Assembly (NCBI RefSeq): GCF_936928535.1
Contig: NZ_CAKZHY010000098.1
Coordinates: 124,001-188,000, forward strand
DNA: 64,000 bases
DNA from: an uncultured Bradyrhizobium sp.
GTDB taxonomy: Bacteria; Pseudomonadota; Alphaproteobacteria; Rhizobiales; Xanthobacteraceae
Direction of reading: 5' to 3'
Part shown: positions 51,979-59,339 of the stretch, in pieces
Numbering within the stretch: the first letter of the stretch is position 1
How the letters are laid out: every line of letters starts with the position of its first letter
Made by a program: the position numbers and the translations under genes
The notes under the pieces: generated by a model
Told to the model about the DNA's origin: nothing
The model's database searches: none
The model's input: only the letters and a program-made list of their open reading frames with translations

Positions 51979-54900
51979 ATGCATTTCACAAGCATAATAG
52001 CTTTAGCGTTGATTTTTGTGAGCTCGCTTTCGGCTCTCGCTGGAGAGCAAGATGATAGTTTGGCGCTTGGCGTAGTCCTGAACCGTCGCGCGATGGAGGA
52101 TGGAAGTAAGCAGGTCCTTTACAAATTCATGCGCCTTGAGGCGGCTCAAGATGCTTATCGCCGCGATAAAATCTCCGCGATGGCCTTGGTCGGCTATCCC
52201 CACTTGAGCAGGCGCGCACAACCAGAACGGATCGACCTTGCCCTTCAAGAATTTGGGACCGAAGAAAAATTTCTGCGTGGGTACTCCAAGGCTTTGGACC
52301 AAGAAATTCAAGGAATGAAATTTTCAGATCTTCCGATATCGTCTGTGACAAATTTGGCAGTCTCCGGCGTCGCTGCTTACGTGGGCGGCATTGGATCTTC
52401 CACACTCGCAAAACTCGCACAATCTCAGCTTGATACTATGCAGATTAGCACCGGTAAGCCGCTCGGCGACCCCGGAACTGAACTATTTTTTCAAGGTGGC
52501 CAACGGATCGTCCAAGCCATCAACAACGATCCAACACTCGGTGCGATAGCCCAACAAGATCTTGCGACTTACCTGCGCATATCAGACATCACCAAACTTC
52601 AAAACTCGACGGAGTATAAAACTTTCGAACTGGAAAGTGAAATTCAAGCCCTAAAGGCTGACCTCGATAATACTAAAGAAGTCAGCAACAGAAATGAGGT
52701 GGCGACACAAAAACAGATTCAAAGTGTTAGGTCATTTACAAAAGCAAAAATTGCTCAACTGAGCAGCCTTGTGGAAACGAATCTCGAAATCTCCAAGGAG
52801 ATCCTGCAAAATCAAACAGAGACTCGCGCCCTTGAAGCGCAACGCGAGGCAAAGCGCCGCGAGCTGGAGGAAAAGAAGGCGCAACTTGCCGAGACGTTTA
52901 GGGCAGTCGATTTAAGTCTGACATTAGCACTCTATTTAGCCCGGCAGTCGCACCTGCCAAGTAGTCAAATCCAAGGAATTATTGCAGCACAAAAGCTTTC
53001 CAACACCTTTTATACTATGGCCACCAGCACCCTGGCTAACCCATTAGTCTACACCAATTTCATCATTGCGGTGGGAGTTATCGCCGTCGAATTGATCGAC
53101 AGTCAAAGAGAGGTGACAGATCCAAATGCACCCGTAATGGAGGCGATCAAACTACTTGCGCAGCAGATTGACCGGCTACATGAGGATATGCTCGCTGCAT
53201 TTACGAGAATGGGTGCTGTTGTTGATGTGGGCTTCGGACGGCAGGAGGCGCTGACGAAAGTCGTGATCGAACTTTTGAAAGGCCAAAACGCCGAACTCGA
53301 AAAAGTCCGGCTCGGGCTTGCCAAAGCCCAGGCCGAAAGTCGTGACCTTCTTGAAGCCTACAGTGAACGCGGCCGCCGCGGACAATGGTCAAGGTGCGTT
53401 AATCTCGAGCCGGAAGAAACCTCGGTGGCGAAGGACTGCGTCTTCAGTGCGTTTGATCTTGCAGCCTTCGGTTCGTGGGACCGCGCCAGCCGTGAACAAT
53501 CGCTCGAGGCATTCTTCGTCGAGCAAACTGACTCTAGGCCTAGCTACATTGCCAATACGACGCAAATTAATCGTCATTTTTCAGAGTTTGCGCGAGACAA
53601 ATTTGGTCGTGACTTCGAAACTCCGAATCCCCAAGCTTGGCTTTGGGGCGCAGGGCTTCTCAATCGCACTCTCTCCCAATTTCCTTCGCTCAGAGAAATG
53701 AACTTTCCCGCGCCGTTGGAAAATATCGTAGGCGCCGGTGCACAGACTCAGCGATTTTACCGCGAGGCGTTTGCCGAACCCCAAGCAGACGGTACGTACC
53801 GTATCGATGGCGGCCTCTTGCTAAAGCGATTTGACAACTACACGGCGGCCTCACTCCAACTAGCGGCGGCCATAGCAAAGACCCTCCCTAAACAGTATCC
53901 TTGGAAGAGTCCCGATCAACCCCTTCCGGGAGAAGTCATACCCGCTACACTCAACGAGCAAGAGAAAAACAATGCCCTCAACAGGCCAACATTTCCGGAA
54001 TATCTTCGAAAAATTTATCCAGCCATTTTGAAACCACCCTCGCACCCGGATGCTCCTCAAGCGACTATGCCCGTCGAAAGACTCAGCGACGCCGGTCGTG
54101 GAATATTTCCGAGCGACCAGGAAGAGAGTCTACATCCGTTCGTCAAGTTTGCGGTAAAGCCTTGCTCACCGGATTTGAAGGTGACCAGAAGCAAGTATTT
54201 TGGCATGAGATTGCCGGACTTCGAGGCTGGTTTTGAGCGAGAATTGAACGCTATTAAAATAGGAAACAAGACGCTCGACAGGTCGGTTCTGTCGCTCGTC
54301 CCAAGAGAAGCACTTTGGCTCGAAATCATTGATCACTCTCGATTCGAAATCTTCGCCTGTGTTGCTGAGTACAGCGGTCAAGTCGAGCTCGCGCTCCCCG
54401 CGGGGCCGGGGGCCCCGTATAATAAGGTCCCAGATAATATTTGGTTTTATCGCTACGGGATGAAGCTCGCATTTTCGCTTGCGGACAAAACGACGAATAG
54501 CGTTTGGGATGTCGGTTCGGCGACGATGCAAACTGTCACCGAATTCAGGCATACAATTCAGCATCCGACAATGCAGCCGGATGCATGGAGTGACGTTACG
54601 TTCAGAAATTTCCCCGCCCACTTTTGGGAGGGAGTGAACGAAGAAACTTACAAATTCGGTGGAGTGCGTGGATCCCTCGATTTCTTTTTCAAGCCGTCAC
54701 GCAGCGCCGAAGCCGAGGCGAATCTGGTCAAACTGCAGCAGCTGATTGGTTCACTCCGGCCGCAGGCCGAAGAAAACGCGATGAAGTTCCTCACAAGCGG
54801 CGAAACAGCAACTGCGTTCCTCTCAGGCCAGAATGACTTTGCAGCCCTTAAATCGCTGCGGGCCTTCGACTACACCCGTAGCCCCGAGGTAGAGGCGATG

Positions 54901-55131
54901 TTCGCCATTCTGGACGCGCCCCTCACCGTGCTACCGCCGGAAAGAATTCGCAGCGCGATGCTAGACGGCACATCCTTTGAGCAAATGCGAGAGCAGATCG
55001 AAGAAAAGGCGTTCGCGTACAAGAAGAGAGTTAGTGAGCTCAGTGGTAGAACAATTCCTATATGCGTCACACCCGTGGATCAGGTACTGACCAGTTTATC
55101 ATATCTAGCGACGGATGTGAGGAGGCAATAG
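51979..55131 (+). CDS. Large exported coiled-coil protein, unknown
   Basis: A 1050-residue protein. A signal peptide (FTSIIALALIFVSSLSALA, cleavage near residue 21) precedes a helical N-terminal domain, a Gly-rich hydrophobic patch (VTNLAVSGVAAYVGGIGSS), a long coiled coil (about 210-315, TRALEAQREAKRRELEEKKA) and a hydrophobic segment near 354-374 (VYTNFIIAVGVIAVELI). Another helix stretch and a beta-rich C-terminal half follow. There is no recognised catalytic motif. It is AT-rich like the ATPase gene 535 bases upstream. It may be an island-borne envelope protein that alters phage entry or secretion, but that is speculation. Confidence 0.7.
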   Translation: MHFTSIIALALIFVSSLSALAGEQDDSLALGVVLNRRAMEDGSKQVLYKFMRLEAAQDAYRRDKISAMALVGYPHLSRRAQPERIDLALQEFGTEEKFLRGYSKALDQEIQGMKFSDLPISSVTNLAVSGVAAYVGGIGSSTLAKLAQSQLDTMQISTGKPLGDPGTELFFQGGQRIVQAINNDPTLGAIAQQDLATYLRISDITKLQNSTEYKTFELESEIQALKADLDNTKEVSNRNEVATQKQIQSVRSFTKAKIAQLSSLVETNLEISKEILQNQTETRALEAQREAKRRELEEKKAQLAETFRAVDLSLTLALYLARQSHLPSSQIQGIIAAQKLSNTFYTMATSTLANPLVYTNFIIAVGVIAVELIDSQREVTDPNAPVMEAIKLLAQQIDRLHEDMLAAFTRMGAVVDVGFGRQEALTKVVIELLKGQNAELEKVRLGLAKAQAESRDLLEAYSERGRRGQWSRCVNLEPEETSVAKDCVFSAFDLAAFGSWDRASREQSLEAFFVEQTDSRPSYIANTTQINRHFSEFARDKFGRDFETPNPQAWLWGAGLLNRTLSQFPSLREMNFPAPLENIVGAGAQTQRFYREAFAEPQADGTYRIDGGLLLKRFDNYTAASLQLAAAIAKTLPKQYPWKSPDQPLPGEVIPATLNEQEKNNALNRPTFPEYLRKIYPAILKPPSHPDAPQATMPVERLSDAGRGIFPSDQEESLHPFVKFAVKPCSPDLKVTRSKYFGMRLPDFEAGFERELNAIKIGNKTLDRSVLSLVPREALWLEIIDHSRFEIFACVAEYSGQVELALPAGPGAPYNKVPDNIWFYRYGMKLAFSLADKTTNSVWDVGSATMQTVTEFRHTIQHPTMQPDAWSDVTFRNFPAHFWEGVNEETYKFGGVRGSLDFFFKPSRSAEAEANLVKLQQLIGSLRPQAEENAMKFLTSGETATAFLSGQNDFAALKSLRAFDYTRSPEVEAMFAILDAPLTVLPPERIRSAMLDGTSFEQMREQIEEKAFAYKKRVSELSGRTIPICVTPVDQVLTSLSYLATDVRRQ

Positions 55132-55338
55132 TTCAGCAAGAAGCTCGTCGGCCTGGAGTCTACAAAGGCGATCGATTATCGGCGCTGAAACCGCTCTATC
55201 CGCGCAGTAGCCATATAAACTGCCGTGGTAAGACCGTTTGGCGAGTGCGTGAACCATTGCAATCATCATCGCAATCAATTCAGCAGCTTAGATGTAGACC
55301 ACGGAGGAGGGCGCGTCCGCTGTCCTGAGCCTTCGATT

Positions 55339-55758
55339 CTACTGCCGTTGTAGCCACGCTTCGCGGAATTCTGCGAATTCGATCGGATGGGCCTCGCGAA
55401 CCCGCGCACAGAAATAGGCGGCCTCTCCATGAGCCTCGCTCTCCCTACCGCTCGCGCAGCGAAGGGTCGCGCGCACCAAATCGAAAATATCCGATGAATT
55501 GGGGAACAGCTTGTAGAAGCGACGACCTTCGCTCCTGAAATTGGCGGGCCGTTCACGGTGAAGCCACGCCATCAAATCAATCAATGCTAGGCCGTCCAGA
55601 TGTAGCCGTCCATCTGCAACGTGAATTGCGCCAAACGTCGCATCAAACGTTTCAACGTTGATCGCGTCACGGTTCGGCTTTCCTCTTTCAATATCATCGA
55701 TTTTGCCGTTGATTATGGTGACGGTCAGCTTGGGCTTTTCAACGAAATACTGCGTCAT
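55339..55758 (-). CDS. Hypothetical island protein
   Basis: A 139-residue protein from ATG 55758, with GGAG 7 bases upstream. The longer frame overlaps the preceding gene by 56 bases. TQYFVEKPKLTVTIINGKID starts a strand-rich part and a helical part follows (GLALIDLMAWLHRERPANFR). It is the last gene of a run of short minus-strand genes with tight overlaps (55339-56750), so it belongs to one transcription unit with the two small-terminase-like genes. No family recognised. Confidence 0.65.
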   Translation of the reverse strand: MTQYFVEKPKLTVTIINGKIDDIERGKPNRDAINVETFDATFGAIHVADGRLHLDGLALIDLMAWLHRERPANFRSEGRRFYKLFPNSSDIFDLVRATLRCASGRESEAHGEAAYFCARVREAHPIEFAEFREAWLQRQ

Positions 55759-56083
55759 TGAGATACTCCATCCATTTGCGGGCCGCGTCATCATCAGAGT
55801 CCGTCTTGATTATCGAAGGCGTTTCGCCGAACAACGGCTTGCCGATCCGTTCCGGTAGTCGCGGGCCATAACCGCGAAGTATCATTGCGTAGGCATTACC
55901 CGCATCACCGTCTGCATCGATGTCGTTTCGCGCGATGAATGCCGACAGGCCGTCGCAATAGCGGTCATATCGAGCCCGATCATCCTCGTTGAGCGTTTCA
56001 AGCTTAGCGGCCACACTGTGCGCGGGCTTTACAACCGCCAGCAATACCGCAAGCTGTTTCTTGATTGATGCTATTGTTGTCAC
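55739..56083 (-). CDS. Hypothetical island protein
   Basis: A 114-residue helical, acidic protein (SIKKQLAVLLAVVKPAHSVA, LETLNEDDRARYDRYCDGLS). Its start overlaps the stop of the DUF5681-like gene by four bases, and its end overlaps the next gene by 20, showing a compact phage-like operon. Function unknown. Confidence 0.7.
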   Translation of the reverse strand: MTTIASIKKQLAVLLAVVKPAHSVAAKLETLNEDDRARYDRYCDGLSAFIARNDIDADGDAGNAYAMILRGYGPRLPERIGKPLFGETPSIIKTDSDDDAARKWMEYLNDAVFR

Positions 56084-56517
56084 TTGCTCGATTGCTGCTT
56101 AATTATCAGCGCGGTTAACTCTTCAACCTGACACTGAATGTCGTCGATATTTGCGATGTTTTTGAGCTTCTCCATCGCAATTGCGATTGCCTTCGTCTCA
56201 TCTGCGCTCAACGTACCGTCGATGAACGCTTGCTTGATCGTTTCCGGTTCAGCATCGTCCAATTCAACGGTGCGCGCCGGAGGCAGGCAGTAGCGGAGGA
56301 TCAATTCCATTGCTTTCCAGTGTGACGGGCTTTCCTTATCGTTGAGCGCATCGCGCAACTTATTGATTGCTTCGGGCCCCATCGCTTTGATGCTGGCAAG
56401 CATTTCAGATGACAGCTTGTTGCGTGATCCGCGCGGGCGCCCCGATGTTGTCAGCCAACGTCCATTGGCGTCACGGTCGCTTGATTTAGGGGCTTCTAGC
56501 GTCGGGACATTGACCAT
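56080..56517 (-). CDS. DUF5681-like / small-terminase-like protein
   Basis: A 145-residue protein. The basic N-terminal segment DANGRWLTTSGRPRGSRNKL resembles the GRPKGSRNK hallmark of DUF5681 and several phage small terminase subunits. A helical body and an acidic, Lys-rich coiled coil follow (AIAIAMEKLKNIANIDDIQC). It may bind DNA. I place the start at ATG 56517; a GTG/ATG at 56559 overlaps the preceding gene. A packaging role is inferred only from context. Confidence 0.6.
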   Translation of the reverse strand: MVNVPTLEAPKSSDRDANGRWLTTSGRPRGSRNKLSSEMLASIKAMGPEAINKLRDALNDKESPSHWKAMELILRYCLPPARTVELDDAEPETIKQAFIDGTLSADETKAIAIAMEKLKNIANIDDIQCQVEELTALIIKQQSSK

Positions 56518-56519
56518 CT

Positions 56520-56750
56520 TCAAACCCAAATCACTCCGATATTGTGGGACGAGCACCATCTCACAACGTCGGCCGTCGGCGTAAGCCAGTCATTCCCAAC
56601 GCGCGTTGGCGCAGGCAGTCCATAAAGCTTTACCCACAGATGAATAACGCCGCGCGACCGTCCGAACGCGTTCCGCAGACTTGCGGCATCGATCTTCGGC
56701 GCAGTCGGCAAAACGACGCTGTGCGGGAAGTGTGGACGGGGGCCGGGCAT
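56520..56750 (-). CDS. Small winged-HTH protein, Nu1-like
   Basis: A 76-residue protein from ATG 56750. IDAASLRNAFGRSRGVIHLW followed by YGLPAPTRVGNDWLTPTADVVRW looks like the wHTH of phage Nu1/MerR-like DNA-binding proteins (helix, turn, helix, wing, then a V-W helix). It overlaps the next gene's upstream region and precedes the DUF5681-like gene. The frame open to 56861 is poorly coding. The Nu1 comparison is by pattern only. Confidence 0.5.
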   Translation of the reverse strand: MPGPRPHFPHSVVLPTAPKIDAASLRNAFGRSRGVIHLWVKLYGLPAPTRVGNDWLTPTADVVRWCSSHNIGVIWV

Positions 56751-56823
56751 CAGTATTAGTCTTTCGATCGAGCCTAGGCGTGCGGTCGGACGCACGCTTA
56801 GGCCTGAATCGGCATCGTTCGCG

Positions 56824-56988
56824 CTACGCTGGTTCATTCTTGTTAGGGGATGCGACGGCAATCAATGATCGCATGTGATCAGCGTGAAGTTTAAGCCTTG
56901 CTTCATCGCCGTACTTCTGCAGCAATTCCCGCATGTAGTTTATATGCGAAATGCCGGCTTCGCGGTGTTGTTCGTTTGTCGTCGCCAT
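56824..56988 (-). CDS. Small hypothetical island protein
   Basis: A 54-residue frame starting ATG 56988 with AGAGGA upstream and stopping at TAG 56824. The protein (MATTNEQHREAGISHINYMR then ELLQKYGDEARLKLHADHMR) is helical and polar. It fills the gap between the genes ending at 57043 and starting at 56750 on the same strand, with codon use like its neighbours. Function unknown. Confidence 0.55.
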   Translation of the reverse strand: MATTNEQHREAGISHINYMRELLQKYGDEARLKLHADHMRSLIAVASPNKNEPA

Positions 56989-57042
56989 GTTGGTGGTTCC
57001 TCTATTGTTGGACGATTGAGAGCCGGCCCGACCGTTAGCCGA

Positions 57043-57819
57043 TCAAGTTGCGGCAGCACCGCTCACAAGAAGGTTGTAGGCCTCATCACGTTTCAGATCA
57101 GTGCAAATCGCGACGAGATCGATAACGTTGCACATCATCGCGTTCACGTGGGTGACCGCATCGGAGCGCGCATTCAGCCTGTCGAGGGCAGCGCGAGAGG
57201 CCGCCGTGGCTGCTTCGATATTTGGCCCTGTTTTAAGGGGATCGATGTGGTCGGGGTGCAAAGGCCAGTCGCTTTGCAATCCGGTGCGTTCAATGTGCCT
57301 TTTGATCACGTACTTCTCGGTGATCATTGTTTGCATCTCGGCCGGCACCTCGTGGTAGGCTTCGGTCTCAATCAGTGCGGCAAGGCCTTCCGTCGACAGA
57401 CCATCGATCAGCGCGCCCTTATCACCAATTCCCTTGGCGGCGTCCCATCGGGCCAACGCTCTTTGCCTAATATGACCGGTGGCGGGGGTCGCGGGGTCAA
57501 TGCTGAGTGCGGTGGCGTGGGCTGCGGCAATCTGCTGGTGTTCCTTACGGCCGTCGCTCTGAGCGGCCTGAAAGGCCTTGCTGAGTACGTTCCGCGATGC
57601 CGCTCTCAATTGCTCGGCACGAGCCGTTGCCTTGAATTGGTCATCTACAACGCCGACGTTGCCGGCGAAGTCGTCCAGCCGTGCCACGAGATTGGCAACT
57701 GCCTTGGCAAGGGTCGTTCCCGGTTCAAGCGACGGCGCGTGCACAACGAGGGTGCGACCATCCTCGTGATTAAGCGTATAGGCAATTCCTCGCCCGGTGT
57801 CGGAGCGCCTAATTTTCAT
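57043..57819 (-). CDS. Hypothetical island protein
   Basis: A 258-residue protein from ATG 57819, with AAAGGA upstream. The longer frame runs into repeats and is not coding. The N-terminal RSDTGRGIAYTLNHEDGRTL is strand-rich. The middle is helical with many Ala/Lys (ARAEQLRAASRNVLSKAFQA), and the end is helical. There is no signal or membrane segment. It lies just downstream of the TTGCGATG repeat array, which could control it. No family was recognised. Confidence 0.65.
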   Translation of the reverse strand: MKIRRSDTGRGIAYTLNHEDGRTLVVHAPSLEPGTTLAKAVANLVARLDDFAGNVGVVDDQFKATARAEQLRAASRNVLSKAFQAAQSDGRKEHQQIAAAHATALSIDPATPATGHIRQRALARWDAAKGIGDKGALIDGLSTEGLAALIETEAYHEVPAEMQTMITEKYVIKRHIERTGLQSDWPLHPDHIDPLKTGPNIEAATAASRAALDRLNARSDAVTHVNAMMCNVIDLVAICTDLKRDEAYNLLVSGAAAT

Positions 57820-58250
57820 GAGCACAATTCCTTTCTCTGAACGTGCGGCGCTTATCGCCGTTGTGAACGTGTCCAGAGATAACCGAGTAGCCAAAATGCT
57901 GACAAGACGACGCGTCGGAGCAGCGCAAGGCGACGCTACAACGATCATTGATAAGAGTTTCGAATTGAGTTGCGACGGTCCGTAGCGCAATTGCGATGGA
58001 GCGTTGTTCCGTCGCGATGGTCCATGGCGCTATCGATAAGAGTTTCGAATTGAGTTGCGATGATCGGGGACGAGGAAGCCGTTCAACTTGTCCACAGCGG
58101 AATTTGGTCACCGCATATGCGCCGGTTGGCTAATGATCGTGGTGAGTGCGGGGATCATCGCAATCACCATCGCAATTATCTCAGATATTTAGAACCAGAC
58201 CATAGCGGATGAAGCATCCGCCTAGTTGGTGCGCGGGCTTGCGGGCCGTT
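57820..58250. repeat. Iteron-like array with TTGCGATGRTC motifs
   Basis: TTGCGATGATC or close variants occur at 57970-57980, 57991-58001, 58012-58022 and 58055-58065 on the plus strand, and inverted at 58153-58163 (exact) and 58165-58175. A 26-base direct repeat (GATAAGAGTTTCGAATTGAG followed by TTGCGA) covers 57950-57975 and 58035-58060. Such clustered repeats with inverted copies fit a replication origin or a multi-site operator. No gene is seen here. Confidence 0.75.
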
Positions 58251-58988
58251 CTATCGCGAAAATCTAATTGCTTGCTCGTGCAAGCTATCGAGGCTGTCTC
58301 GAACGAGGACAATCTTGTAGATGTTGCCGCGGTAACTCGCTTCCGACTTGGTCGGCCCCTTCGGCGCTCCGATCGGCTTCTGTCCGACCTCCGCGCCCCA
58401 TGCCGAGTAAGCGAACAAATCAGCCGCAGCGAGAGGCAAACAAGTCTTGTCGGCGAAGCTAAGTCCCGACAGCGCGCGGTGCTGGCCATTCCGGTTGGCG
58501 GCCCAATTGTAGATTCGGGCAGCGTCTTCGCGATTGTTGTGGCCGTCTTCGAGTACGACCTTCATCGTGGGTTCTTGCATAACCGGTAGGTGACCGATGG
58601 TATCGATGGTTTGCGAGAGGCAAGCCCTAAATAGTATTCCGTATTCGGAGTCCTTGCGCGTTCCCTTAGGCCACGTGAGGTTGCTGTAGTAGTCGTAGTC
58701 GTCTCGATAGATGAAGGCCGCGACGCCGCTGAGCATTGTTTCGTTGATGATGTGCTGGAATTCGTCGAGGAACGCGATCTTCCTGTCGACCGACCAGCCC
58801 TTGAAGTCCGCCTTTGTGCGGCGGACATCGATTGTATGAAAGGTGCCGACCTTGTAGCGTGCGAAGAGCTTGCCAACGCGCTTCTCGAACTTTGACCATT
58901 GGCGCTTGTCACCAACGAAGCCCGCCATCGCGGCAATAGGGGAGTCGTCGTGCGTTCCGCTCTCGTCGAAGTAGGCCGTAAGCTTCAT
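58251..58988 (-). CDS. DUF3800-domain protein
   Basis: A 245-residue protein with the DUF3800 signature: YFDESGTHDDS (Asp/Glu, residues 6-16), KVGTFHTIDVR, VVLEDGHN and LSFADKTCLPLAAADLFAYSAWG. The fold is RNase H-like and the acidic residues suggest a nuclease, but activity is unproven. DUF3800 proteins are common on mobile elements and near defence genes. It lies between the two repeat arrays. Confidence 0.88.
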   Translation of the reverse strand: MKLTAYFDESGTHDDSPIAAMAGFVGDKRQWSKFEKRVGKLFARYKVGTFHTIDVRRTKADFKGWSVDRKIAFLDEFQHIINETMLSGVAAFIYRDDYDYYSNLTWPKGTRKDSEYGILFRACLSQTIDTIGHLPVMQEPTMKVVLEDGHNNREDAARIYNWAANRNGQHRALSGLSFADKTCLPLAAADLFAYSAWGAEVGQKPIGAPKGPTKSEASYRGNIYKIVLVRDSLDSLHEQAIRFSR

Positions 58989-59339
58989 GACTATGCAGCC
59001 CCCCGCGCACGCGCAAATTGCTTGTTTGAGAAAGGCGCTGCAATGCTGTGAACACGCTACGACTCGGGGAAAATCATAGCGTCGATTTTGGCCTTATTTC
59101 GCAGCGGGTTCTTATATGCCGCTATAATCGCTATGATACTTCTAATGTTGAGATGAAGAAGAATAGAGAGCACGCCCATAATTTCCATATTTCCGGACCA
59201 TGCTGCCGTCCTACTGTGGAGCAGGGCAAGGAAGAAACGCAGCGATCATAGCGATCACAGAAATGCGTGTACTGTCAGTGGCTTACAGGCGTTGTGATCG
59301 GCGCTGTGATGGTCTTCGATTGTACAGAAATTATAGCGA
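58989..59339. other. Iteron-rich region, probable replication origin of the island
   Basis: The 9-mer ATYATAGCG appears at 59073-59081, as adjacent inverted copies at 59120-59128 and 59129-59137, at 59245-59253 and at 59330-59338. Related GTGATCGGC and ATCACAG words lie between. The stretch 59085-59200 is A/T-rich. It directly follows the stop of the primase-helicase gene, as origins do in P4-like and PICI satellites. No gene was found in this region. Confidence 0.65.

Noticed and set aside
51676..51984. Minus-strand frame of 102 codons
   Set aside because: It overlaps the start of the large exported gene, has no ribosome site and is unlike known proteins.
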